Part shown: positions 1 through 5,597 of the stretch, piece after piece
Numbering within the stretch: position 1 is the first letter of the stretch
Layout of the letters: every line of letters begins with the position of its first letter
NCBI GenBank assembly: GCA_963578625.1
Contig: CAUZEO010000220.1
Span: 1-8,907, forward strand
Source of the DNA: CAUZEO01 sp963578625
GTDB lineage: Bacteria > Verrucomicrobiota > Kiritimatiellia > SLOV01
Direction: 5' to 3'
Length of the DNA: 8,907 bases
The notes under the pieces: generated by a model
Database searches by the model: none
What the model was told of the DNA's origin: nothing
Seen by the model: the letters and a program-made list of their open reading frames with translations, nothing else
Program-made: the position numbers and the translations under genes

Positions 1-83
1 TTGCCTGCACGGAAACTTCCTATCCCGGATTCTGGGGAGATCTCAGGCACCAGGGAGTCACGGTTGATTTCGTTGTCGCCTGA
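1..83 (+). CDS. aroA: 3-phosphoshikimate 1-carboxyvinyltransferase (EPSP synthase), C-terminal end only
   Basis: This is the last 26 codons of a gene that enters from the left (codons begin at position 3) and stops at TGA 81-83. The tail reads ETSYPGFWGDLRHQGVTVDF. EPSP synthases characteristically end in a Ser-Tyr/Phe-Pro-x-Phe-Trp/Phe-x-Asp/Glu-Leu segment a few residues before the C-terminus. EPSP synthase joins shikimate-3-phosphate and phosphoenolpyruvate in chorismate synthesis. The neighbour supports the call, because aroA directly upstream of cmk is a common bacterial order. Only a short tail is visible, so the call rests on this motif and the context. Confidence 0.62.
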   Translation, partial: ACTETSYPGFWGDLRHQGVTVDFVVA

Positions 84-97
84 GCATCGGACCACGG

Positions 98-817
98 ATG
101 TGTAGCCCGTATCAGCCTGGCGACGCACCACGCACGATCCTGGTGGCCGTGGACGGACCTTCCGCCAGCGGAAAATCAACTGTGTCGAAGCGACTCGCCG
201 GGCAACTTGACTTCATTTACGTCGACTCCGGCTCGCTCTACCGTGCGATTACCTGGACTGCCAACGAAAACGATATTCCCCCTGGCGACACGGCAGGGGT
301 CGTATCGCTTCTCGACGGCCTGGTCGCCGAGCCCTATCTGACCGGCAGAGATCTCCGATTCAAAGTCAACGCGATCGATCCGGGGGATGCGTTGCGTTCG
401 GAGGCCGTCGTAGAGCGGGTCAGTGATCTTGCCGCAATCCCGGAGGTCCGGACCTTCGTCGTCGACCGGCTGCGGGATGCCGCGCGTATGGGAAACCTGG
501 TCATGGAGGGACGGGATATCGGGTCGGTTGTTTTTCCGGACACGTTGTTCAAGTTCTACCTCGATGCCGAACCCGAGGAGAGGGCTCGCCGGCGGTTCGC
601 CGAGCAGGATTCCGGATCGGGAGGAGACAAACTGGCTGCGGTGCGGGACTCGCTGGACCGGCGAGACCGGAAAGACACTTCCAGGCAGACGGCTCCCCTC
701 CAGATCCCGGAGGGCGCGAGTATTATCAACACCACAAGCCTGTCTCTGGATGAGGTGGTGGCCCTCATCGAAAAATCGATCAGGGCCGAATGCCCGACGC
801 TTTCGCAAGAGCACTGA
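98..817 (+). CDS. cmk: Cytidylate (CMP/dCMP) kinase
   Basis: This enzyme phosphorylates CMP and dCMP with ATP to give CDP and dCDP in cytosolic pyrimidine salvage. The 239-residue protein has the P-loop GPSASGKST near residues 20-28. It has the bacterial Cmk signature VDSGSLYRAITW shortly after, and MEGRDIGSVVFPD in the middle. The lid/C-terminal motif RRDRKDTSRQTAPL carries the arginines that contact substrate. Length is close to the 220-230 residues usual for the family, with about ten extra N-terminal residues. The ATG at 98 has only a poor ribosome-binding site, so a slightly later GTG (around 143-151) is possible. The gene lies 14 bp after the aroA stop and is probably co-transcribed with it. 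Family assignment is secure; only the exact start is open. Confidence 0.96.
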   Translation: MCSPYQPGDAPRTILVAVDGPSASGKSTVSKRLAGQLDFIYVDSGSLYRAITWTANENDIPPGDTAGVVSLLDGLVAEPYLTGRDLRFKVNAIDPGDALRSEAVVERVSDLAAIPEVRTFVVDRLRDAARMGNLVMEGRDIGSVVFPDTLFKFYLDAEPEERARRRFAEQDSGSGGDKLAAVRDSLDRRDRKDTSRQTAPLQIPEGASIINTTSLSLDEVVALIEKSIRAECPTLSQEH

Positions 818-876
818 AGGAACCAATGGAAAATTTTGGGTTTCGGGTTTTCGATTTCGAATTGAACGGATCTTAT

Positions 877-901
877 GTAGCGGAAGTCGCCAGGACTTCC
901 G
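877..901 (+). repeat. GTAG-headed palindrome (REP-like element)
   Basis: GTAG (877-880) is followed by a perfect 8-bp stem, 881-888 (CGGAAGTC) with 894-901 (GACTTCCG), around a 5-base loop. A GTAG or GGAG tetranucleotide in front of a palindrome is the established layout of REP sequences mobilised by RAYT (TnpA-REP) enzymes. Related copies appear at 1118 and 4256. Calling it a REP is an inference, because no RAYT gene is in the window. Confidence 0.5.
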
Positions 902-980
902 ATCGGCGACGCACAAGCCCGACCAGGCCTGAAATCAACTTTCAGAGCAGCGGGGCCCATCCAAGAATCTGAGCTACCTG

Positions 981-1017
981 CCTTCGCCCCGTCTTCTCCC
1001 TTCGTGGCTTCGTCGGG
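981..1017 (-). repeat. Degenerate 9-bp tandem repeat, ACGAAG type, minus strand
   Basis: Read on the minus strand, the stretch splits into 9-mers CGACGAAGC, CACGAAGGG, AGAAGACGG and GGCGAAGGC, so an (A)CGAAG core recurs about every 9 bp. It resembles, in reverse orientation, the CACGGAG units at 1073-1103. It shows no coding signal. Its function is unknown and it is probably a decayed tandem repeat. Confidence 0.45.
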
Positions 1018-1072
1018 CTACGGATCGGCAAGCGAAATGCACGAATCCGCGGTACCGCAGCAAACGAAACTA

Positions 1073-1103
1073 ACCACGGGGCGCACGGAGTCCACGGAGG
1101 GGG
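1073..1103 (+). repeat. 9-bp tandem repeat, three CACGG units
   Basis: Three adjacent 9-mers are visible: CACGGGGCG (1075-1083), CACGGAGTC (1084-1092) and CACGGAGGG (1093-1101). All share CACGG. A G/T-rich tail follows. The same consensus occurs on the opposite strand at 981-1017, so the two blocks together form a loose inverted pair about 55 bp apart. Confidence 0.6.
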
Positions 1104-1117
1104 TTTTTGGTCACTCC

Positions 1118-1152
1118 GTAGCGGAAATTCGCCGTGTGACAAGCGATTTTGT
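1118..1152 (+). repeat. Degenerate GTAG-headed REP-like copy
   Basis: GTAGCGGAA at 1118-1126 matches the head of the element at 877 exactly. The left arm GGAAATTCGC (1123-1132) pairs only imperfectly with GCGATTTT (about 1143-1150), which suggests a decayed copy. Confidence 0.4.
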
Positions 1153-1197
1153 TATTCCACGCGACCGGGAATCGGGTATTCTTCGACTGGAATCCCC
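1152..1197. repeat. Pair of small imperfect hairpins (ATTCC/GGAAT type)
   Basis: ATTCC 1154-1158 pairs with GGAAT 1168-1172. Directly after, GGG(T)ATTC 1174-1181 pairs with GAATCCC 1190-1196 with one bulged T. The layout resembles the widespread intergenic CATTCC-GCG-GGAATCC palindromic repeats. It lacks a T-tract and so is not a convincing terminator. Confidence 0.4.
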
Positions 1198-1204
1198 TGT
1201 TTTC

Positions 1205-1227
1205 TTATCAATTCTCCAAATTGATAA
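1205..1227. repeat. Perfect AT-rich inverted repeat, 9-bp arms
   Basis: TTATCAATT (1205-1213) and AATTGATAA (1219-1227) are exact inverse complements separated by CTCCA. The element lies about 165 bp upstream of the ispD promoter. It could be a protein-binding site or a weak hairpin; nothing in the sequence decides between these. Confidence 0.5.
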
Positions 1228-1390
1228 AACTTGACTCGAACTGAACAAAATTTGCGTATATGGGTCTAATCGGCTAGATCGACGGATGTCCGGCGACAAC
1301 TCAGGGCCGTTGTTGGAACCTTAATTGAGAGTGGTGCTTGATGGTGACATAAGTATTCTGTACACTCTCCCTAATCCAATAGGCGTTCGG

Positions 1391-1419
1391 TTGGAAATTT
1401 CCTTCGATCTTACTATAAG
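1391..1419 (+). promoter_or_regulatory. Probable sigma-70 type promoter for ispD
   Basis: A -35-like TTGGAA (1391-1396) and a -10-like TATAAG (1414-1419) are separated by exactly 17 bp and would start transcription near 1426, about 55 bp before the ispD ATG. The -10 box lies inside a small perfect palindrome, ATCTTA-CTA-TAAGAT (1407-1421). A direct repeat GAACATT occurs at 1425-1431 and 1434-1440 at the expected start region, a possible operator. This is a consensus match only. Confidence 0.5.
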
Positions 1420-1453
1420 ATTCGGAACATTCTGAACATTTAGGAACTAAGAG

Positions 1454-1470
1454 TCCCTCTCGGTGAGGGA
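1454..1470 (+). promoter_or_regulatory. Leader hairpin next to the ispD ribosome-binding site
   Basis: TCCCTC (1454-1459) pairs with GAGGGA (1465-1470). The AAAGG ribosome-binding site (1471-1475, 6 bases before ATG 1482) follows at once. The hairpin would mask the stronger purine run GAGGG and leave only AAAGG free, so it could tune translation. That effect is an inference. Confidence 0.35.
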
Positions 1471-1481
1471 AAAGGTAGATT

Positions 1482-2171
1482 ATGATACATGTAGCATGGG
1501 GAATTATCGTTGCTTGCGGAAAATCGGAGCAACTTGATGGTGGCGCTGACGTTGCGTTTTTGAGTTCGGGGGACAGCCCGGTTTTGGCGTACTCAATGAA
1601 CGCATTCGAACAATGCGCGGAAATTGAGGGGATCGTGATCGTAGCGAATAAGGAAAAGCTCGAATATGTAGCAAATCTAGTTCGTTTATACGGCTGCAAT
1701 AAGGTTCGAAAGATTGTTCCCGGCACCGCATCGAGATCCACTTCCATCCAGAATGCGCTCAAGGTAATGGATGAATCAGTGTCGTTGGTGTCGATTCACG
1801 ACGTTTCCCGGCCCTGCGTTCGATCGGAGTTGATCGGCGAAACGGTTCGGGCCGCCAAGCGGTACGGGTCCGGCGTGGCTGCAATCCGCGTGGAAGACGC
1901 GATAAAGGAAGTCGAGAAAGGCCAGACCTCAGAGAAATCTCTCGAAGGGGGAAAACTCTGGGCGATGCAGACTCCACAGACCTTCAAGCGGGATCTAATC
2001 GAAAAGGGTCTTGAGGCAGCCACCAAGGGCAAAATTCTTCTCGGCGACGAGAGCGAAGCTCTTCATGCCATGAAACAGCCGGTTCACCTGGTTGTTTCCG
2101 AGCCGAGCAACGTGAAGATCCGGAATGCGGATGATCTTGTAGTGGTCAGCGCCTTGATGAAGGTGATGTAG
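1482..2171 (+). CDS. ispD: IspD-family 2-C-methyl-D-erythritol 4-phosphate cytidylyltransferase, active-site residues altered
   Basis: IspD transfers CMP from CTP to methylerythritol phosphate in the MEP isoprenoid pathway. The 229-residue product (typical length) aligns along the whole family: N-terminal Rossmann strand, PVLAYSMNAF (33-42), GTASRSTSIQNAL (81-93), IHDVSRPC (105-112), VEDAIKE (137-143), LWAMQTPQTF (159-168), DESEAL (189-194) and NVKIRNADDL (210-219). Kept equivalents of E. coli residues are Asp106 (D107), Arg109 (R110), Thr165 (T164) and Lys213 (K212). The CTP loop is degenerate: the usual AAGxGxRM reads VACGKSEQL, and the conserved Lys of the DKxF/KQF motif is V24. The Thr140 and Arg157 equivalents appear to be A140 and G156. 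It may be weakly active or a repurposed paralogue. Start at ATG 1482, with AAAGG 6 bases upstream. It has its own promoter and is followed at 1 bp by the acylphosphatase. Confidence 0.82.
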   Translation: MIHVAWGIIVACGKSEQLDGGADVAFLSSGDSPVLAYSMNAFEQCAEIEGIVIVANKEKLEYVANLVRLYGCNKVRKIVPGTASRSTSIQNALKVMDESVSLVSIHDVSRPCVRSELIGETVRAAKRYGSGVAAIRVEDAIKEVEKGQTSEKSLEGGKLWAMQTPQTFKRDLIEKGLEAATKGKILLGDESEALHAMKQPVHLVVSEPSNVKIRNADDLVVVSALMKVM

Positions 2172-2172
2172 A

Positions 2173-2451
2173 TTGGCGGTTGCAGTGCTTGCCCGGTTTA
2201 CCGGGCGGGTCCAGGGCGTTGGTTTCCGCTATACTGCGGTTGAAATTGCCGACGGCCTGTCCGTGACCGGGTACGTGAAAAACGAGCCGGACGGATCCGT
2301 GGAGCTTCTTGCTGAGGGACCGGCTGAAGCGGTCGATCAGCTCCTGGAAGGAATTCGGGAATCCCGGCTGGGTCCCCTGATCGGGCACCTGCACACCGAG
2401 CCACTTTCCCCGACAGGACGGTACTCCTCGTTCTCGATTTCAAACTTCTGA
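2173..2451 (+). CDS. acyP: Acylphosphatase
   Basis: Acylphosphatases hydrolyse the carboxyl-phosphate bond of acyl phosphates such as acetyl phosphate or 1,3-bisphosphoglycerate. The 92-residue length is standard for the family. Both signatures are present: GRVQGVGFR (11-19), with the phosphate-binding loop and catalytic Arg19, and GYVKNEPDGSVELLAEG (33-49), with catalytic Asn37. The start is a TTG at 2173, one base after the ispD stop; the purine-rich AAGG at the end of ispD acts as its ribosome-binding site, so translation is probably coupled. GTG at 2185 is a possible shorter start but would leave few residues before the conserved motif. The product is cytosolic. Confidence 0.93.
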   Translation: MAVAVLARFTGRVQGVGFRYTAVEIADGLSVTGYVKNEPDGSVELLAEGPAEAVDQLLEGIRESRLGPLIGHLHTEPLSPTGRYSSFSISNF

Positions 2452-2517
2452 ATCGGGCCGGGTCAGAAGGCCATTGCAACTCGATGTGGATATGTGGTTT
2501 AGTGGCGCGATTTTTGT

Positions 2518-2536
2518 ACCCGCAACCAACGCGGGT
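2518..2536 (+). promoter_or_regulatory. Small hairpin upstream of the metallophosphoesterase gene
   Basis: ACCCGC (2518-2523) and GCGGGT (2531-2536) form a perfect 6-bp stem with a 7-base loop in the 102-bp gap between acyP and the phosphoesterase. It is preceded, not followed, by a T-run (GATTTTTGT on the + strand), so on the + strand it is not a classical terminator. It may be a leader structure. Confidence 0.3.
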
Positions 2537-2553
2537 CGGCCAGGCACGACGGT

Positions 2554-3276
2554 ATGCGATACGCGATTATTGGAGATATTCACGCCAATCTGGAGGCGCT
2601 CCAGGCGGTACTAAAGGATTCGAAGGAGCAGGAGGTTTCCCATTTTGCCTGCCTCGGAGACGTCGTCGGGTATAACGCCAATCCCGTGGAGTGCCTCGAG
2701 ATCATTCGCGACCTCGAGTGTCCCACCGTTCGTGGAAATCACGACCATTACGTTGCCCATTCCGACAGCCTGGAAGGTTTCCATCCTCTTGCCGCCAATG
2801 TTGTGGACTGGACCCGAAAACAGCTTACTGATGAGCAGCGCGTCTATCTCGGGCAACTACCCTACAACTTGTCGGTGGAAACGTTCACGATCGTCCATAG
2901 TACCCTGGATGCGCCGGGTGGCTGGTGCTATGTCTTCGACAAACTTGAGGCAGAGGCCAACTTCAGCTACCAGGTCACGTCGGTATGCTTTTACGGGCAC
3001 ACGCATGTTCCGATCGCCTTCGAGCAGACCGAAATCATCAAGTCAGGATCATTTCGCAAGCTGAAGGTCATGAACGGTAGAAAGTACTTTGTGAACGTCG
3101 GCAGCGTGGGCCAGCCCCGCGATGGAGACCCCCGTGCCGCCTACGTCATCTACGACATGATCAACAACCAGATCGAGTTGCGCCGCATACCTTACGACTT
3201 CACTGTAACACAGAAGAAAATTCTCGAGAATGGGTTGCCGGAGCGGCTTGCCTCACGTCTCGCAATCGGCCGATGA
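2554..3276 (+). CDS. Calcineurin-like metallophosphoesterase (YfcE/diadenosine-tetraphosphatase-like)
   Basis: A single-domain dinuclear-metal phosphoesterase of 240 residues. All metal-ligand motifs are in order: GDIHAN (7-12), GDVVGY (35-40), RGNHDH (60-65), VH at 114-115, and GHTH (148-151). A later NVGSVGQPRDG block (181-191) is typical of the Metallophos_2 subgroup. The protein has no signal peptide and should be cytosolic. Such enzymes hydrolyse phosphodiesters or dinucleoside polyphosphates; the substrate cannot be read from sequence. The ATG at 2554 places the first beta strand directly at the N-terminus, as expected, but the ribosome-binding site is weak. It runs in the same direction as ispD-acyP with a 102-bp gap, so shared transcription is possible but not certain. 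Confidence 0.92.
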   Translation: MRYAIIGDIHANLEALQAVLKDSKEQEVSHFACLGDVVGYNANPVECLEIIRDLECPTVRGNHDHYVAHSDSLEGFHPLAANVVDWTRKQLTDEQRVYLGQLPYNLSVETFTIVHSTLDAPGGWCYVFDKLEAEANFSYQVTSVCFYGHTHVPIAFEQTEIIKSGSFRKLKVMNGRKYFVNVGSVGQPRDGDPRAAYVIYDMINNQIELRRIPYDFTVTQKKILENGLPERLASRLAIGR

Positions 3277-3379
3277 CCGCGACCTCCACGCTCTCCCGAC
3301 TTTGCCGAACGACGGCGGCGGCTTAACGCAATGCCACGAAACCTCGTATTCTCCGTGGCGTACTACATTGGAGATCGGG

Positions 3380-4249
3380 ATGAGAAGTAACATGATGGTT
3401 CGTTTTATCACTACATGCGCGGGGTGCCTGGTGTTCGGTCACCTGGCCGCGGCCCAGATCGAAGTGGCCTGCAGGCTGTACAACGATCAGTACCTCCAAT
3501 GCGAGGATATCCCGGCCCTGATGACAATTCAGAACCAGACGCCGTGGCCCATAATTTTCGGTGAGGGCGGCAATGGTGATATCGCCTTTCGCATTGAGCG
3601 TCGGCCGGGCAAGACAACTCGGGATTCCGGTGTGCCGGTCGAGGTGGATCCGTACGAGATTCTCCCGGGTCGGAAGGCGACATTGGAAGTGGGCATTACC
3701 CGCTCCTACGATATTGGAAAGACGGGGCCGTACACCCTGTGGCCGATCGTAACTCATAAAGAGCAGACGTACACCGGCTCGCGGATGGTGATGGACGTGG
3801 TCCCGGGCTTCAACGTGGCATCGAAAAAGATCGTTTTCGACGGAGACACCGGCGTCGAAAAGAGACTGGTCAGCGTTCGAACAATCGGCCGGGGTGGCGC
3901 CCAATTTGCGTTCCTCCGGGTGGAGAATCAACAAGGATCAATGTGTTACGGTTTGAATGAATTGGGTCGATACCTGAGCACATCCAAGCCGAAACTGCTG
4001 GCGGACTCGTCTGGCCGGATTCACGTTCTTCACCTGTCGAGGCCACGACGCTACACGTACGGCATCCACAACATGAACGGGACGGCAATCGAGCGAAAAT
4101 TCTACACACGGCAACTGGCCGAAGCGTCGCTCGGGTACAATGATGAAGGGAGCGTGATTGTCGCCGGTGTCTCGCAGTACGAGGGAGACACGTCGATCGA
4201 ACGTCCCAGGGTTCATCGATTCGACCCCTTCGAATCGACCCGGGATTGA
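3380..4249 (+). CDS. Secreted protein of unknown function with N-terminal signal peptide
   Basis: The frame is open from 3230, but that start lies inside the preceding gene. ATG 3380 is better: it has GGAG 6 bases upstream and yields a clean signal peptide with a basic start (MRSNMMVR), a hydrophobic core and a likely cleavage after AAA (25) or AAAQ. The mature protein of about 264 residues has two visible parts. Residues about 27-140 look like an immunoglobulin-like beta sandwich: alternating hydrophobics, a LPGRKATLEVGI turn, and GPYTLWPIVTH before DVVPG. Residues about 150-289 carry propeller-like repeats such as DSSGRIHVLHLSRPRRYTYG and NDEGSVIVAGVS. No catalytic motif is seen. Function is unknown; export to the periplasm or outside is inferred from the signal sequence. 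A hairpin follows the stop. Confidence 0.8.
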   Translation: MRSNMMVRFITTCAGCLVFGHLAAAQIEVACRLYNDQYLQCEDIPALMTIQNQTPWPIIFGEGGNGDIAFRIERRPGKTTRDSGVPVEVDPYEILPGRKATLEVGITRSYDIGKTGPYTLWPIVTHKEQTYTGSRMVMDVVPGFNVASKKIVFDGDTGVEKRLVSVRTIGRGGAQFAFLRVENQQGSMCYGLNELGRYLSTSKPKLLADSSGRIHVLHLSRPRRYTYGIHNMNGTAIERKFYTRQLAEASLGYNDEGSVIVAGVSQYEGDTSIERPRVHRFDPFESTRD

Positions 4250-4255
4250 GGAAAC

Positions 4256-4275
4256 GTAGCACGGGTATCCCGTGC
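4256..4275 (+). repeat. GTAG-headed palindrome after the secreted-protein gene (REP-like; possible terminator)
   Basis: GTAG (4256-4259) leads into a perfect 7-bp stem, GCACGGG (4259-4265) with CCCGTGC (4269-4275), and a 3-base loop. It starts 6 bases after the stop codon. There is no T-run behind it, so intrinsic termination is uncertain. The layout matches the REP-like elements at 877 and 1118. Such repeats between genes often stabilise or end transcripts. Confidence 0.5.
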
Positions 4276-4317
4276 GGCGGAACCCAACCGGAACCCCGCG
4301 CTGGATGGCAGGAAAAA

Positions 4318-4390
4318 TGGACGCTGGGGGGCTCGAACCCCCGACCCGCGGATTAAGAGTCCGCTGCTCTGCCAACTGAGCTAAGCGTCC
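4318..4390 (-). tRNA. tRNA-Lys (anticodon CTT)
   Basis: The minus strand folds into a complete 73-nt cloverleaf. The acceptor GGACGCT pairs perfectly with AGCGTCC. The D arm is GCTC-AGTTGGCA-GAGC. The anticodon stem GCGGA/TCCGC holds loop CTCTTAA, giving anticodon CTT, which reads AAG (Lys). The variable region is GGGTC. The T arm is GGGGG-TTCGAGC-CCCCC. The discriminator base is A. CCA is not encoded and must be added after transcription. The base run directly after the 3' end is TTTTT on the minus strand, which may help end transcription. The gene is transcribed away from gshB. Confidence 0.97.
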
Positions 4391-4449
4391 AAGTACAACA
4401 TTAGACGTGATCTTATCCCGCCGATCAACAACATTTCTGCAAACTTTTC

Positions 4450-4471
4450 CCGGTTCGCCATAGAGAACCGG
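4450..4471. promoter_or_regulatory. Perfect inverted repeat in the tRNA-Lys/gshB divergent region
   Basis: CCGGTTC (4450-4456) and GAACCGG (4465-4471) are exact inverse complements separated by 8 bases. It is about 60 bp from the tRNA 5' end and 80 bp from the gshB start, between two divergent transcription units. The arm-spacer-arm size fits a dimeric regulator site, but no regulator gene is present and no clear -35/-10 pair for gshB could be placed. The rest of 4391-4551 shows no other structure. Confidence 0.35.
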
Positions 4472-4551
4472 ATATTCGAGATTGGACATTCGTCGCCGAC
4501 CAAGACAAGAATTGCGGTCTGACAGATTGAATATGGTGTAGTCGCACAATC

Positions 4552-5496
4552 ATGAAATTTCTTTTTCTCATGGATCCTCTCGAAACGGTGCATCCTCACA
4601 AGGACACCTCTTACGCATTGATGATCGGGGCGTCGCGCCGCGGTCACGATGTCTTCTATCTCGCCGCGGACGGAATCACGCTCCTTGACAGCCGGTTGCA
4701 TTTTGACGCGGAGGAGGTCGTGCCGACACCGGGCGAACCGGAGCTGTTCTCGAGGAAAGAGGAGAAACGGCTGGAGGGGGGCGAAGTGGATGCCGTATTC
4801 ATTCGTACCGACCCTCCCTTCGATGCTCCGTATCTCACGCGCACATTGTTGTTGGACCAGGCGCCCCCGAATCTCTACGTGATCAACAGTCCCTCGGGCG
4901 TCCGAACCGTGAACGAAAAAATCTGGGCTCTCCAGTTCACCGGGCTGGTCCCGCCTACCCTGGTAACGCAGTCACTGTCCAGAGCTCGTGATTTCCTCGC
5001 GGAGCATGGAAAAGCCGCGGCAAAGCCAACCGACGGATTTGGAGGGAAGGGCGTCTTCATTCTTCAGGACGGCGATCCGAATACCAATGTCATTTTCGAG
5101 TCGCTGACCCAGGGGGGGAAGAAGGCAATGATCGTCCAGAAGTACATCCCGGAAGCGGCGGCCGGAGATAAGCGAATTCTACTGCTGAACGGGGAGCCCC
5201 TAGGATGCCTGCTTCGACTTCACGGTGCAGACGACCACCGGAACAACTTCTTCGCAGGCGGGAGTGCGCACCCCGCGGAAGTAACGGTTGTGGACCGAAA
5301 GATCATTGACACTCTTGCGCCGCATTTGCGCAATCTGGGATTGGGCTTTGTCGGGATCGACGTAATTGGAGATTGTCTAATCGAAGTAAACGTCACCTCC
5401 CCGACCTGCCTGCAGGAAATGAACCGGCTCTACGATGTCCAGCTGGAGGACCGGGTGATTGAGTTTGTGGAGAAAGAGGTGCGGTCTGGGAAGTAG
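4552..5496 (+). CDS. gshB: Glutathione synthetase (ATP-grasp, proteobacterial GshB type)
   Basis: This enzyme joins gamma-glutamylcysteine and glycine with ATP to make glutathione in the cytosol. The 314-residue protein matches GshB from end to end (E. coli about 316). Motifs are FLMDPLETVHPHKDTS (5-20), IRTDPPFD (84-91), NSPSGVRTVNEK (112-123), the ATP-grasp lysine and glycine loop KPTDGFGGKG (158-167), GDKRILL (205-211) and FVGIDVIGDCLIEVNVTSPT (266-285), whose Glu and Asn bind the metal-ATP. The ATG at 4552 aligns with the family start but has a poor ribosome-binding site. The gene leads a probable operon with gshA, about 100 bp downstream, and the Gfo/Idh protein. It has no close upstream partner on the same strand. 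Confidence 0.96.
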   Translation: MKFLFLMDPLETVHPHKDTSYALMIGASRRGHDVFYLAADGITLLDSRLHFDAEEVVPTPGEPELFSRKEEKRLEGGEVDAVFIRTDPPFDAPYLTRTLLLDQAPPNLYVINSPSGVRTVNEKIWALQFTGLVPPTLVTQSLSRARDFLAEHGKAAAKPTDGFGGKGVFILQDGDPNTNVIFESLTQGGKKAMIVQKYIPEAAAGDKRILLLNGEPLGCLLRLHGADDHRNNFFAGGSAHPAEVTVVDRKIIDTLAPHLRNLGLGFVGIDVIGDCLIEVNVTSPTCLQEMNRLYDVQLEDRVIEFVEKEVRSGK

Positions 5497-5546
5497 TGCA
5501 TAGTGTTTTGTATGGTGATATCACTGGAAAGGCATGTTCGCTTTTC

Positions 5547-5588
5547 ACTAAAAACTAAAACTAAAACTAAAACTAAAAACTGAAAACT
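5547..5588. repeat. AAAACT microsatellite before gshA
   Basis: After ACT (5547-5549) come AAAAACT, three perfect AAAACT units (5557-5574), AAAAACT and GAAAACT. The 6-7 bp unit makes an A/C/T-only stretch of about 40 bases in otherwise mixed DNA. It sits in the gshB-gshA gap, 10 bases before the apparent gshA N-terminus, and provides the in-frame TAA (5574-5576) that limits how far gshA can extend upstream. Confidence 0.8.
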
Positions 5589-5597
5589 GACCCAACC

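Larger units (their letters stand above)
818..1481. other. 664-bp intergenic region, repeat debris, no convincing gene
   Basis: No open frame here resembles a protein; the short frames of 60-76 codons cross the repeat blocks and show no motif. The left end (about 835-863) is a low-complexity stretch rich in TTTCG. Repeat and hairpin elements listed separately then follow at 877-901, 981-1017, 1073-1103, 1118-1152, 1152-1197 and 1205-1227. The right end carries the ispD promoter. The AT content rises clearly after about 1200. The region looks like an accumulation site for short non-coding repeats between cmk and ispD. Confidence 0.7.

Noticed and set aside
176..916. 246-codon minus-strand frame over cmk
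   Set aside because: Antisense shadow of cmk; no motif and unnatural composition.
790..1234. Short + strand frames (60-76 codons) after cmk
   Set aside because: They run through repeat and low-complexity DNA, lack ribosome-binding sites and resemble nothing.
1231..1262. Possible promoter TTGACT with TATATG
   Set aside because: Spacing of about 20 bp is too long and no gene starts near; the 1391-1419 promoter is better placed.
2474..2503. Possible promoter TTGCAA-18-TTTAGT before the phosphoesterase gene
   Set aside because: Only 4 of 6 bases match in the -10 box and the spacer is off by one; too weak to list as a feature.
3230..3379. Upstream extension of the secreted-protein frame
   Set aside because: It overlaps the end of the phosphoesterase gene and would bury the signal peptide; ATG 3380 has a proper ribosome-binding site.
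5547..5588. Possible CRISPR array
   Set aside because: Units are 6-7 bp with no spacers; it is a microsatellite.
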